Shown: positions 7,011 through 16,845, counted from the stretch's first letter. The stretch is 64,000 nt of DNA from Cupriavidus laharis (GCF_914271435.1 NZ_CAJZAI010000009.1:1-64000); one strand, 5' to 3'. Notes: generated by a model not told the origin, from the sequence alone. A program made the numbers and translations.

Positions 7011-9140
7011 TCAAAACGTCGTCCTGAACCCCACCTTCACACTTCGCCCTGGCAGCGGCGCAATATCCCGCAGGATCGACGACGCATTCCGTGCCTCCTG
7101 GTTGGTCAGGTTGTCACCACGCAGGTAGACCAGCGTCTGCGTGCCCGAGGTCTTGAACTTGTAGGTCAATGCCAGGCTCAACAGCGTGTAGGCATCGGTA
7201 GGCGTGTCGTTGACCGGCACGCGCGTCTGCTTGGCGGCGTAAGTTACATCCACACGCGCACCCCACGGGCCAGCGCCATAGACCAGTGCGCCGCCGAGGC
7301 GCAAAGGCGCCAGCCGCGGCAGCGGCTCGCCGGTGTCGCGGTTTTCCCCGCGCACATAGTCCGCCCGTGCCTCGAAGTCCAGCGTATCGCTCGACGTCAG
7401 CATCTTCTGGAACAGCCGCGCCTTGCCTTCGGCCTCGAAGCCATACAGCGTGGCAGGCACGCCCAGGTACTGGAACTCCGGTAGCGAGTCGGGACTGCCC
7501 GAAGCGACGACATCGCCAGCCTCGTCGCGCGCGCGGCCCGTGGACATCAGCGCGAGGTAGTTGGCGAAGCGGCTGTAGTAGCCCGACACGCTCGCGCTGT
7601 GCGGGCCGTACTTGTAGCGCATGCCGAGGTCGACAGAGGTGGCGCGCTCCTTGCTGGCATTGGGATCGCCCAGCTCCCATGCGCCGGTGGCGACGTGCGG
7701 CCCGTTGGCGTACAGCTCGTAGAAGGTCGGCGCGCGCTCGGTGTACGACACATTGCTGGTCAGCGACCACAGCGAATTCAGCTTGTAGAGCAGGCCCGCC
7801 GAGGCACTGGTGGCGTTGAAGCTGCGGTTGGCGTCGCTGAAGCGGTCGTTGCCGTTGGCGCTGGCCGCGATGCTGCTGTGGTCCAGCCGCCCGCCGAAGT
7901 TGAGCTTGAAGTCGCCGGCACTGTCGAGCGGCAGTTCCTCGAACACGAACAACGCGGCGTTGTCGGTGTCGGTGCTCGGCACGAACGCTTCCTCGCCGAG
8001 CGCGGAGAACTGCGTGTGGCCGAACTGCGTGCCGACCACCCCGCTCATCCGGCCGATCTTTGCGTGCCTGGCCTCGAAGCGCGCGTCCCAGCCCTGGTTC
8101 TTGAAGATGGTGCCGGTCTCGCCGTTCTCGATTTCCTTGTGCTCGTAGTCCGTGTAGCTGAACTTGCCCTTGACGGATTCCAGGATGCCGGAGGTATTGG
8201 CTTGCAGGTTGCGCGCCTCGCCTTCAAGCGCGAAGCGGTCCTGGCGCATTTTCAGCCGTACATCGTCCTCGGCCGGCGTGCCGTATTCGTTGCGGTAGGC
8301 GCTGTAGTTGGCGCCGATGAAGCCGTCGGCCCAGGTGTAGGAGCCGCCCAGGGAGCCGCCGTCCTGCTGCGCGCTGGTGTTGGGCAGGCGGCCGCTGGCC
8401 TCGGTCTCGCCCTCGGGCAAGGGCTGGCTGGCGCGCAGGCGGTCGCTGCGCGCAAAGCCCGGGATATGCAGGTCGCTGGTCTTGCGCGCGAACGCATCGG
8501 CGTGGATTGCGAACTGGCCGTTGCCGGCTTCGACCAGCGCGCTGGCGTTGCGCGCCACGTCGCCGCCGGCGGTGGCGCTGGCGTCGACTGCGCCGCCGAT
8601 GCCTTCGATGGGCTCGGTCGGGATGCGGTTGTCGATCACGTTGACCACGCCGCCGATGGCGTTGCCGCCGTACATCAGTGCAGCCGGACCACGCACGACT
8701 TCAATGCGCTCGGCCACCAGCGGGTCGATCGGCACGGCATGGTCGTAGGACAGCGTCGAGGCATCGACCGTTGATCCCCCGTTCTGCAGCACCTTGATCC
8801 GGTCGCCATCGAGGCCGCGGATTACGGGACGGCTGGCATTGGGGCCGAAGTAGCTCGACGACACCCCCGGCAGCTTGTCCAGCGTTTCGCCAAGCGTGCT
8901 GTTCTGGCGCAGCGACAGCGCGTCGCCGCTCAGCGCGGAGACCGGCGCGACCATGTCGTTGAGCTCGCTGCCGAGCGGGTTGGCGGTGACCACAACCTCC
9001 TTGAGGGTTGCAGCAGGGGGCGTGGTGGTGGCGGCCGGTTCGCTGGCGGTCTGGGCGAACGCGCCGGTGGAGACGATCAGGGCAGCAATGGCTGCCAGCG
9101 GCGTGCGCCGCAGCATGTGATGTTGCAGGGTAGAAGACAT
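7011..9140 (-). CDS. TonB-dependent outer-membrane receptor, probably zinc (ZnuD-like)
   Basis: 709 residues. A signal peptide ends at AFAQ (about residue 30), followed by a TonB-box-like stretch (KEVVVTA), a plug domain with RPVIRGLDGDRIKVL and VERIEVVRGPAALMYGG, and a 22-strand barrel ending in the aromatic …GFRTTF. ATG 9140 is chosen because the signal peptide begins there; a longer in-frame start would bury it. Family knowledge: such receptors import metal or metal complexes using TonB energy. Zinc is inferred from its place at the end of a minus-strand run with COG0523 GTPases and zur, as for ZnuD; haem or another metal chelate cannot be excluded. Confidence 0.82.
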   Translation of the reverse strand: MSSTLQHHMLRRTPLAAIAALIVSTGAFAQTASEPAATTTPPAATLKEVVVTANPLGSELNDMVAPVSALSGDALSLRQNSTLGETLDKLPGVSSSYFGPNASRPVIRGLDGDRIKVLQNGGSTVDASTLSYDHAVPIDPLVAERIEVVRGPAALMYGGNAIGGVVNVIDNRIPTEPIEGIGGAVDASATAGGDVARNASALVEAGNGQFAIHADAFARKTSDLHIPGFARSDRLRASQPLPEGETEASGRLPNTSAQQDGGSLGGSYTWADGFIGANYSAYRNEYGTPAEDDVRLKMRQDRFALEGEARNLQANTSGILESVKGKFSYTDYEHKEIENGETGTIFKNQGWDARFEARHAKIGRMSGVVGTQFGHTQFSALGEEAFVPSTDTDNAALFVFEELPLDSAGDFKLNFGGRLDHSSIAASANGNDRFSDANRSFNATSASAGLLYKLNSLWSLTSNVSYTERAPTFYELYANGPHVATGAWELGDPNASKERATSVDLGMRYKYGPHSASVSGYYSRFANYLALMSTGRARDEAGDVVASGSPDSLPEFQYLGVPATLYGFEAEGKARLFQKMLTSSDTLDFEARADYVRGENRDTGEPLPRLAPLRLGGALVYGAGPWGARVDVTYAAKQTRVPVNDTPTDAYTLLSLALTYKFKTSGTQTLVYLRGDNLTNQEARNASSILRDIAPLPGRSVKVGFRTTF

Positions 9141-9296
9141 GGCTCGCGATTCGATGCGATGGCAATCGGGCGGACGGCCGTGCCAATGCCGGCATGGCGG
9201 GAGCCCCGCACGATGCAGTGCGGGCCCGTGCGGAAAGCCGGCCGGCGTGGACGCGCGCGTTCGTACTGGGGCCGGCGGCATGGCCGCGGCCCGGAA

Positions 9297-9707
9297 TCAG
9301 GCGAAGGCGGGCGTGTGCGCCGGTGGCGCGCGCGAGCGGAAGGGGTAGGCGGAAGGAAGATCGGGCCAGCGCCAGGCCAGGTTGGCCGGCTTGACCGGTT
9401 TGCAGAAGGCCAGCGTGACTGCCGGCATCTGGCCGCAATGGCTGTCGGCGACGGTGGCGCCATCGAACAGCACGCATGAGTGGCCAGCCAGCTTCTGCGC
9501 GAACGGGCTGGCATCGCCATGGTCGGCAGCGCTCGCTTCGGCTGCCATGGCCGGCAGCGGCGTGCCCATCAGGCCGCCGTGCACGATGCGGTGCGTCAGG
9601 CCCGCGTGCTGCGCAACGAGCAGGCACAGCGCCAGCCACAGGGTCATCCACAGCCCCGGGCCGCGCGCGCGCAGGCGGGCGAAGCGCCCGGTGATCTCAG
9701 CGATCAT
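9297..9707 (-). CDS. Small membrane-anchored or exported protein of the zinc cluster
   Basis: 136 residues, family not recognised. It has a basic N-terminus, one hydrophobic segment (WMTLWLALCLLVAQ, about residues 20–34) acting as signal or anchor, then a His- and Cys-containing region (HSCVLFDG, SHCGQMP, FCKPVKP) and a proline-rich tail. ATG 9707 overlaps the end of the upstream COG0523 gene by 11 nt, so it is translated with it. The TonB receptor starts 156 bp downstream. A periplasmic metal-related role is suggested only by context and the Cys/His content. Confidence 0.6.
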   Translation of the reverse strand: MIAEITGRFARLRARGPGLWMTLWLALCLLVAQHAGLTHRIVHGGLMGTPLPAMAAEASAADHGDASPFAQKLAGHSCVLFDGATVADSHCGQMPAVTLAFCKPVKPANLAWRWPDLPSAYPFRSRAPPAHTPAFA

Positions 9708-10893
9708 GCGGGTGGCCACAGTCGCAGTCGCCATGCGCGTGGTCATGGCCGTGATGATGGCCATGGTCGTGATCGTGGCCCTCGTCGTCGAAGGCGTCTT
9801 CCCAGGTGGGGAACGGGTCCGGATACGCGGCCCAGGCATCGGGGCCGGCCGTCATTTCCGCGTCGGTCAGCAGGCAGGCGTCGAGGAGGGCTTCGAGCGC
9901 GACGCGGTCCAGGTCCAGGCCGATCAGCGCCAGTTCCTGGCGGCGGTCGCCGTAGGGGGCCAGCTGCCCATTGTCGAGCATGTCGGCGTCGAGCGCGGCA
10001 CGGTCTGCCGCATCGGTCGGCCATTCGGACGGGTCGAGCGAGGCCCACCACGCGCCGGCCGCGGCCGGACGGCACACGCCGCCGGCCTGGGCCCAGTCGC
10101 CGGCGATGCCCATGCGGCTGGCCAGCCAGAACAGGCCCTTGGAGCGCAGCACGTTGCCATGCTCGCGCATCCATTCTGTGTGGATCAGGTCGGCAAAGCG
10201 GCCAGGGTGGAACGGGCGGCGGCGCCGGTACATGAAGCCGCTGACGCCATGGGATTCGGGCAGCGACTCGCCGCGCTGCATGGCCAGCCAGCCTGGGGCG
10301 CTGGCGGTGTCCTCGAAGTCGAACTGGCCGGTGCCCAGTATCTGCCCGGTAGCGACATGGCCGAAGCTCGTCGCGATGATGCTGGCGCGCGGATTGAGCG
10401 CGCGAAGGATCGCCTCGAGCTGCGCCAGCGCGTCCGTGCCGACGAGGTCCGCCTTGTTCAGTACGATCACGTCGGCAAACTCGGCCTGGGCGATCAGCAC
10501 ATCGACCACGGTGCGGTCGTCCTCATCGTCCTTATCGCCATCGTCAGCATGCGGTTCGCCGCGGTCCTGCAGGAATTCCGCATCGTTGACGTCGCGCAGG
10601 AACGTCGACGCATCCACCACCGTGACCAGCGTGTCCAGACGCAGCGCCGTGCCCGCGCCATGCTCATCCTCGAAGAGGACGGCCTCGGCGATTGCCATGG
10701 GATCATCCGTTCCCGAGGTTTCGAGCAGCAGATGGTCGAAGCCGCCGCTGCCGGCCAGCTTGCCGGCCTCCGGCAGGCTGCCGGCCACGCCCACGCGCTT
10801 GCCACTGGTGGCGGCAAGGATATGCTGCAGCAAGGTGGTCTTGCCGGCACCGGTGTATCCGGACAGCACGGTGAGGGGCAGGCGATCGGCCAT
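9697..10893 (-). CDS. COG0523 (CobW/ZigA-like) GTPase lacking the CXCC motif, His-rich tail
   Basis: 398 residues. It has the P-loop GYTGAGKTTLL (residues 11–21), a Walker B-like LLLETSGTDDP, the NKAD guanine-specificity motif (VLNKADLV) and a CobW C-terminal domain (GVSGFMYRRRRPFHP). The tail is almost all His/Asp/Gly/Cys. Family knowledge: COG0523 proteins are GTP-dependent zinc or other metal chaperones that bind metal at CXCC between the P-loop and Walker B. Here that stretch is only about 35 residues and contains no cysteine, so switch I and CXCC appear deleted in frame by roughly 40 residues. A Zur-like box lies about 50 bp upstream, on the gene's promoter side. No clear SD precedes the ATG. 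Confidence 0.82.
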   Translation of the reverse strand: MADRLPLTVLSGYTGAGKTTLLQHILAATSGKRVGVAGSLPEAGKLAGSGGFDHLLLETSGTDDPMAIAEAVLFEDEHGAGTALRLDTLVTVVDASTFLRDVNDAEFLQDRGEPHADDGDKDDEDDRTVVDVLIAQAEFADVIVLNKADLVGTDALAQLEAILRALNPRASIIATSFGHVATGQILGTGQFDFEDTASAPGWLAMQRGESLPESHGVSGFMYRRRRPFHPGRFADLIHTEWMREHGNVLRSKGLFWLASRMGIAGDWAQAGGVCRPAAAGAWWASLDPSEWPTDAADRAALDADMLDNGQLAPYGDRRQELALIGLDLDRVALEALLDACLLTDAEMTAGPDAWAAYPDPFPTWEDAFDDEGHDHDHGHHHGHDHAHGDCDCGHPHDR

Positions 10894-10942
10894 GGGAATG
10901 AAAGAGGACGCGCACAGGGCACGCCGTCAGGCATACCCAGTG

Positions 10943-10963
10943 CTATTGCAACAAGGTTGCGAC
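10943..10963. promoter_or_regulatory. Putative Zur box upstream of the CXCC-less COG0523 gene
   Basis: The core TTGCAAC-AAG-GTTGCGA is a near-perfect palindrome (6 of 7 pairs). It shares the pattern CTRTTGCAAY-N3-GTTGCG with a second site at 13765–13785 upstream of zur. Assignment to Zur is inferred from position at two zinc-gene promoters only. Confidence 0.5.
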
Positions 10964-11032
10964 TGTACCAGAAAGGGACTGCCGCCAACAGCGACAGGCT
11001 TCCACCATGGTAGTGCCGTCGCCGTGCCGCGA

Positions 11033-11063
11033 CAAAGCAAAACGGCCCGGAGATCCGGGCCGT
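11033..11063 (-). terminator. Rho-independent terminator of dksA
   Basis: Read on the minus strand: ACGGCCCGG, loop ATCT, CCGGGCCGT, then TTTGCTTT. It begins 39 bp after the dksA stop and separates dksA from the COG0523 gene that follows on the same strand. Confidence 0.75.
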
Positions 11064-11101
11064 CAGGGTTGCCAGTAGCCGGCCGCGCGCCGGCGCCCGG
11101 C

Positions 11102-11788
11102 TCAGTCGCCGAACAGTTTCTGGCGCAGTTCGCGGCGTTGCTGGGCTTCCAGCGACAGCGTGGCGGTCGGGCGGGCCAGCAGGCGCGGCACGCCGATCGG
11201 CTCGCCGGTTTCCTCGCACCAGCCGTAATCGCCGGCTTCGATACGGGCCAGAGACTGTTCCACCTTCTTGAGCAGCTTGCGCTCGCGGTCGCGGGTACGC
11301 AGCTCCAGGGCGTGCTCTTCCTCGATCGTGGCGCGGTCAGCCGGATCCGGCACGATGACCGTTTCGCGCAGGTGTTCCGTGGTCTGGTCCGCGTTCTTCA
11401 GGATTTCGTCACGCAGCTGTTCAAGGCGATTCTTGAAGAAAGCGAGCTGCGCTTCGTTCATGTAATCCTTGTCGCTCATCTTCAGGATTTCAGCTTCAGT
11501 CAGAAGTTTGTTGCTGCTCATGGTTGCTGCTGATTCTCTTGTTGATCCGACCGGCGGCGTCTGTGTCCGCTCGGGTGCTGTGTCCGCGTGCTTGCGCGGG
11601 GCGGACGTTTCACTCTGGCTGGCTGCAGCCTTGCTGCTTCGCGGGCCTCCCTTGGCCTCGCCCGCGCCGGCGTGAGCCGTACCGCCGCGGGGAGCTGGCG
11701 CAGCCTTCACCGACTGCGCCTTGAGCGTCTCTGCCGCGGCACTACCTGTCTTGCTGCGGCTTTCTTTCGTCTTTGTTGCGGCTGTCAT
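11102..11788 (-). CDS. dksA: RNA polymerase-binding transcription factor DksA, long form, single-Cys zinc-finger remnant
   Basis: The last 139 residues are canonical DksA: coiled coil with the acidic tip (DPADRATIEEEH) and the C-terminal globule YGWCEETGEPIG…RPTATLSLEAQ. DksA works with ppGpp in the RNA polymerase secondary channel to retune rRNA and biosynthetic promoters. Only one of the four classical zinc-finger cysteines remains, a type also seen in other alpha/beta-proteobacterial DksA proteins. From ATG 11788 (AGAGAGGTG upstream) there is an 89-residue Ala/Lys/Ser-rich, probably disordered extension. A conventional start at 11521 gives the 139-residue protein but has a weaker SD. Its position between two COG0523 genes suggests a zinc-sparing role, as for DksA2 (inference). 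Confidence 0.88.
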   Translation of the reverse strand: MTAATKTKESRSKTGSAAAETLKAQSVKAAPAPRGGTAHAGAGEAKGGPRSSKAAASQSETSAPRKHADTAPERTQTPPVGSTRESAATMSSNKLLTEAEILKMSDKDYMNEAQLAFFKNRLEQLRDEILKNADQTTEHLRETVIVPDPADRATIEEEHALELRTRDRERKLLKKVEQSLARIEAGDYGWCEETGEPIGVPRLLARPTATLSLEAQQRRELRQKLFGD

Positions 11789-12125
11789 GGGGACACCTCT
11801 CTCTCGCGTCGGTATGGAACGGCGCGTGTCGGGTACCCCAAGCGGAGGGCGGTCTCCGCACGAAGCCCTGCGACCGCACCTGCCGGCGGCCTGCCTCATG
11901 CTGACGACAACCGCCGCCCTGCCGTCCACCTGGTTCAGTGGACCATACCGGCGGCGGGAAAAAGGTGCGCCGCCAGTATCAAATCCGGCCTATTGTACTT
12001 GAACAAATTTTTTCGAGATACGGGAAAGGCCGAGCCATGGCTTCGGTGTTTCCCCGGTACCCCGAACGGGGGGACATGCCGGAGGCGACGCGTGGCGAGG
12101 GGCCGCCGTAGGGCGGCTGCCGCAC
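11789..12125. other. dksA promoter and leader region, no gene
   Basis: 337 bp between the dksA start and the stop of the second COG0523 gene (both minus strand). No coding frame is convincing. A GC-rich imperfect hairpin at about 11945–11979 (arms CCGGCGGCG/CGCCGCC around an A-rich loop) would lie in the dksA leader. An AT-rich stretch at 11990–12020 is the best promoter candidate; it contains TACAAT on the minus strand, but no well-spaced -35 was found. Confidence 0.4.
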
Positions 12126-13184
<1,059 letters not shown>

Positions 13185-13224
13185 GGGTGGGTTCTCCGGG
13201 GAATAGGGGGCCTCAGGGGTGATC

Positions 13225-13737
13225 TCAGGACGTGCTGTCGGGGCGCTGCGCCAGGCGCGCGCCGCAGTCGGCGCACACGCCGTTCACGGTCAGTTCGACA
13301 TGTTCGATGGCAAAGCCGCTGGGCACGCGCGGGGTGGCGGGCTGCGCCGGCATGCTGCCGTCGTCGAGGCAGAATGTGCGGTCGCAGCGCGTGCAGTGGA
13401 AATGGCTGTGCTGGCGATGCACCTCGGCGCGGGCAGCCTCGTGCTCGACCAGGCTGAAGCGGAACACGCGGTCGTTGCCGGCGCGCTTTTGCGCCACGCC
13501 TTGTTCCACCAGCCAGTCCAGTACGCGATAGACCGTGACGCGGTCGATGGCCTCGCCTTGTCCGGGCAGGCGGTCGATCACGGCCTGGTGGGTCAGGGCC
13601 TCGTCGCTGCCGATCAGGCAGGCGAGGATGCACAGCCGCGGCTGGGTCACGCGGGCACCAAGTCGGCGCAGGCGCTCCTGGGCAGCTTCGAAGACGGCCG
13701 GCGGGGGGGCGGGCTGGCTCGGGGTGAGGCGGGTCAT
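13225..13737 (-). CDS. zur: Zinc uptake regulator Zur (Fur family)
   Basis: 170 residues. An N-terminal winged helix (RVTQPRLCILACL…DRVTVYRVLDWLVEQG) is followed by a metal/dimer domain with HRQHSHFHCTRCDRTFC and a closing CADCG, which give the two CxxC pairs of the structural zinc site and the His-rich regulatory site. Zur is chosen over Fur because of the two COG0523 genes downstream and the absence of iron genes. It represses zinc-uptake and zinc-handling genes when zinc is bound. A palindromic box 28 bp upstream suggests autoregulation. It is divergent from the dehalogenase-like gene. Confidence 0.85.
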   Translation of the reverse strand: MTRLTPSQPAPPPAVFEAAQERLRRLGARVTQPRLCILACLIGSDEALTHQAVIDRLPGQGEAIDRVTVYRVLDWLVEQGVAQKRAGNDRVFRFSLVEHEAARAEVHRQHSHFHCTRCDRTFCLDDGSMPAQPATPRVPSGFAIEHVELTVNGVCADCGARLAQRPDSTS

Positions 13738-13764
13738 GCCGGGGATTTAACCATAGGCCCCGCG

Positions 13765-13785
13765 CTGTTGCAATTCAGTTGCGTG
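13765..13785. promoter_or_regulatory. Putative Zur box upstream of zur
   Basis: CTGTTGCAATTCAGTTGCGTG, sharing 14 of 21 positions with the site at 10943–10963. It lies 28 bp upstream of the zur start and 134 bp from the divergent hydrolase start. Confidence 0.5.
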
Positions 13786-13918
13786 TGGGGCGGTGAGCCG
13801 GCGGCCCGGGATCGCAGGTTGCCTGCGCCGCACACCAATCCATTGGATTGCGCCTATGATCGGCAAGGAGTCCACGCCGCCACCAGCTGTCACCAACCGC
13901 CAAGACCGGAGACAAGCG

Positions 13919-14827
13919 ATGCTGAACGATGCAAGCGCGTTGCTGTTCCCCAATTTCGAACCCTTCCGGCGCCGGGTGGGCCGGGCGGGCGAAATCGAGA
14001 TCGCCGGCGTGCAGGGCGGCTCCGGCCCGCCGCTGCTGCTTCTGCACGGACACCCGCAAAGCCACCTGATCTGGCATAAGGTCGCCCCGGTGCTGGCCGA
14101 TCATTTCACCGTCATTGCCACCGACCTGCGCGGCTACGGCAGCAGTTCGGCGCCGGCCGGCAACGCCGGGCACGAGAACTACAGCAAGCGTGCCATGGCG
14201 CAGGACCAGGTTGCCGTCATGGCCGCGTTCGGCTTTCACCGCTTTGCGCTGTGCGGTCACGACCGCGGCGCGCGCGTGGCGCACCGCCTTGCCGTGGACC
14301 ATCCGCAGGTGGTCGAACGCCTGATGCTGCTCGACATCGCGCCGACGCTGGACATGTACGAGCGCACCAGCATGGCGTTCGCCGCCGCCTACTGGCACTG
14401 GTTCTTCCTGATCCAGCCCACGCCGTTCCCTGAAACGCTGATCAACGCCGAACCCGATTTCTATCTGAGCAAGCTGATGGGGCTGCGCCACGCCGGCCTG
14501 TCGCCGTTTTCGCCGGATGCCATGGCCGCCTATACCGCGGCCATGCGCGAGCCGGCGCGCGTGCATGCCATGTGCGAGGACTATCGCGCGGCAGCGACCA
14601 TCGACCTCGAACACGACCGCGCCGACCGCGAAGCCGGGCGCGGGCTGGAAATGCCGCTGCGGGTGCTGTGGGGCGAGCACGGCGTGGTGGCGCGCTGCTT
14701 CGAGCCGCTGGCCCTGTGGGAAGCGCTCGGCACCAGCGTCAGCGGCAAGGCGCTGGACTGCGGCCACTACATCCCGGAGGAAGCGCCGCAACTGCTGCTG
14801 GAGGAAATGCTCGCCTTCTTCCGTTAG
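13919..14827 (+). CDS. Alpha/beta hydrolase of the fluoroacetate dehalogenase family
   Basis: 302 residues. The oxyanion loop is LHGHPQSH, the nucleophile elbow GHDRGARVAH has Asp in place of Ser with two arginines that bind the carboxylate, and the cap domain contains YWHWFF, matching the halide-binding His-Trp of FAc-DEX/DehH1 enzymes. The catalytic His is in CGHYIPEE. Family knowledge: these enzymes hydrolyse haloacetates (fluoro- or chloroacetate) to glycolate; close relatives also include epoxide hydrolases. GGAG 8 nt upstream supports ATG 13919. It is divergent from zur and shares its promoter region. Substrate untested. Confidence 0.78.
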   Translation: MLNDASALLFPNFEPFRRRVGRAGEIEIAGVQGGSGPPLLLLHGHPQSHLIWHKVAPVLADHFTVIATDLRGYGSSSAPAGNAGHENYSKRAMAQDQVAVMAAFGFHRFALCGHDRGARVAHRLAVDHPQVVERLMLLDIAPTLDMYERTSMAFAAAYWHWFFLIQPTPFPETLINAEPDFYLSKLMGLRHAGLSPFSPDAMAAYTAAMREPARVHAMCEDYRAAATIDLEHDRADREAGRGLEMPLRVLWGEHGVVARCFEPLALWEALGTSVSGKALDCGHYIPEEAPQLLLEEMLAFFR

Positions 14828-15086
14828 CCTCGTTCTGCCAGCCACCTTCCTGTTGTGACATCAGGATGCGCGCGGGTTAGCCCTGATTCCGCCTGGATGT
14901 CTGCAGTTGCTAACATCGACCCCCGGCCCGGGTCGCCGTACAGCGGACGGGCGGCGCTGCCAACAGCCATCCATGGTAGATCGCGCAACGGAACTCCCCC
15001 GCAGATTGCGCACAGACCGCGTCATGACACGCGGCATCCGGCACCGGCGGCGCTTTGCAGACGGAAGCAAGGAACAGGAGAGCACT

Positions 15087-16073
15087 ATGAAACGAGTTGC
15101 AAAATTGGTCGCCGCAGTCGCGGCAATGGGCGCGATGAGCGCATTTTCCGGCGCACAGGCGCAGGATTATCCGGGCAGCAAGCCTGTGTCGGCCGTAGTG
15201 CCGTTCGCCGCCGGCGGTCCGACCGACAAGGTCGCGCGCGAGCTGACGATGATCATGTCCAAGCACCTGGGCACCCAGATCGTGATCGAGAACCTGGGCG
15301 GCGCGGGCGGCACCATCGGTGCCAAGAAGGTGGCACAGGCCAAGAATGACGGCTACACCATCCTGATCCACCACATCGGCATGTCCACGGCGCCGGCGTT
15401 GTACCGTAACCTGGGCTTCGACCCGCTCAAGGACTTCGAAATGATCGGCGAGATCGCCGACGTGCCGATGGTGATGGTCGGCAACAAGAACCTGCCGCCG
15501 AAGACCTTCAAGGACCTGCTGCCGTACATCAAGGCCAACGCCAGCAAGCTGTCGATGGCCAATGCCGGCCTCGGCTCGGCCTCTCACCTGTGCGGCCTGC
15601 TGTTCCAGAGCGCGATCCAGACCGAGCTGACCACCGTGCCGTACAAGGGCACCGCGCCGGCGCTGACCGACATCCTCGGCGGCCAGGTCAACCTGATGTG
15701 CGACCAGACCACCAACATCGCCGGGCAGCTCAAGGCTGGCGCCCTCAAGCCGTATGCGGCCATGCAGTCGCGCCGCGTCGAGGCGTTCAAGGACATCCCG
15801 ACCGCGGCCGAGCAGGGCCTGCCGGGTGTCGAAGTGAAGATCTGGCATGCCATGTACGCGCCCAAGGGTACGCCCAAGCCGGTGATCGACAAGCTCTCTG
15901 CTGCGCTGCAGAAGGCCGTCGCTGACCCGAACTTCCGCGCCAAGATGGCCGAGCTCGGCGCCGAAGCCGTGCCGGCGCAGCGCGCTACGCCGGATTCGCT
16001 GCGCACCTTCCTGAGCGCGGAAATCAACAAGTGGACGCCGATCATCAAGAAGGCTGGCGTCTATGCTGACTGA
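15087..16073 (+). CDS. Tripartite tricarboxylate transporter substrate-binding protein (Bug/TctC family)
   Basis: 328 residues. A signal peptide ends at SGAQAQ (about residue 26), then a periplasmic binding fold. Bug markers are visible: VPFAAGGPTDKVAR near the N-terminus, IENLGGAGGTIGAKK, and YKGTAPALTDILGGQVNLM. Family knowledge: the protein binds small carboxylates, and its TctAB membrane partners are often encoded elsewhere, as here, where none is adjacent. ACAGGAG precedes the ATG. Orphan Bug genes are very numerous in Cupriavidus and Bordetella, so the ligand cannot be predicted. Confidence 0.9.
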   Translation: MKRVAKLVAAVAAMGAMSAFSGAQAQDYPGSKPVSAVVPFAAGGPTDKVARELTMIMSKHLGTQIVIENLGGAGGTIGAKKVAQAKNDGYTILIHHIGMSTAPALYRNLGFDPLKDFEMIGEIADVPMVMVGNKNLPPKTFKDLLPYIKANASKLSMANAGLGSASHLCGLLFQSAIQTELTTVPYKGTAPALTDILGGQVNLMCDQTTNIAGQLKAGALKPYAAMQSRRVEAFKDIPTAAEQGLPGVEVKIWHAMYAPKGTPKPVIDKLSAALQKAVADPNFRAKMAELGAEAVPAQRATPDSLRTFLSAEINKWTPIIKKAGVYAD

Positions 16074-16123
16074 GTGATATGAGAGCCCCGGGGCGCCAGT
16101 CGGTGCCTTGGCCTCATGCAAGC

Positions 16124-16160
16124 AAAAAAGCCATGCCGCTGCGCATGGCTTTTTTGTTTT
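16124..16160 (+). terminator. Rho-independent terminator after the Bug protein gene
   Basis: AAAAAAGCCATGC, 6-nt loop, GCATGGCTTTTTT with a continuing T-run. It separates the Bug gene from the hslVU promoter and could act in both directions. Confidence 0.9.
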
Positions 16161-16250
16161 GCGGGCTTCCGAACCGCATAGGGCATTGCAGCGTCCTATA
16201 TTGGTCTGACTGCGCCTCTGCCAGCCTGGCTGCGTGGCCGGGGACTGGCC

Positions 16251-16281
16251 CTTGAAACCAGCACGATGCGTCGCCACCTAC
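16251..16281 (+). promoter_or_regulatory. Possible sigma-32 heat-shock promoter of hslVU
   Basis: CTTGAAA at 16251–16257 matches the sigma-32 -35 element exactly. About 16 bp further is CCACCTA (16274–16280), an imperfect match to the CCCCATnT -10. It lies 30–60 bp before the hslV ATG. hslVU is a classic heat-shock operon, which supports the reading. Confidence 0.45.
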
Positions 16282-16308
16282 CGTCCTGACATATTCACGG
16301 AAGCCACC

Positions 16309-16845
16309 ATGGAACAGTATCACGGCACTACCATCGTCAGCGTCCGCCGCGGCAATCAGGTCGCGCTGGGCGGTGATGGCCAGGTCACTCTCGGCAATAT
16401 CGTGATGAAGGGCACCGCGCGCAAGGTGCGCCGCATCTACAACGGCAAGGTGCTGGTCGGGTTTGCCGGCAGCACCGCCGACGCGTTTTCGCTGCTGGAC
16501 CGCTTCGAAGCCAAGCTGGAAAAGTACCAGGGCAACCTGACCCGCGCCGCGGTTGACCTCGCCAAGGACTGGCGTTCCGACCGCGCGCTGCGCCGGCTGG
16601 AGGCCATGCTGATTACCGCCGACCGCGATACCACGCTGGTCATTACGGGCAACGGCGACGTGCTCGACCCCGAAGGCGGCATTGCCGCGATCGGTTCGGG
16701 CGGCGCGTACGCGCAGTCGGCCGCCAAGGCGCTGGTGGAGAACACCGAGCTCGCGCCCAAGGATGTGGTCGAGAAGGCCCTGACCATTGCCGGCGAGCTC
16801 TGCATCTACACCAACACCAATTTCGTCATCGAAACGCTGGAATGA
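16309..16845 (+). CDS. hslV: ATP-dependent protease HslV, proteolytic subunit
   Basis: 178 residues. After processing of the short propeptide MEQYHG, the Thr of TTIVSVRR becomes the N-terminal nucleophile. [13 protein letters not shown] and [15 protein letters not shown] are the typical proteasome-beta-like motifs. HslV forms two stacked hexamers that degrade unfolded proteins fed by HslU. ATG 16309 is chosen because the mature N-terminus must lie just inside it. It lies 49 bp upstream of hslU, making one operon. Confidence 0.97.
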   Translation: MEQYHGTTIVSVRRGNQVALGGDGQVTLGNIVMKGTARKVRRIYNGKVLVGFAGSTADAFSLLDRFEAKLEKYQGNLTRAAVDLAKDWRSDRALRRLEAMLITADRDTTLVITGNGDVLDPEGGIAAIGSGGAYAQSAAKALVENTELAPKDVVEKALTIAGELCIYTNTNFVIETLE

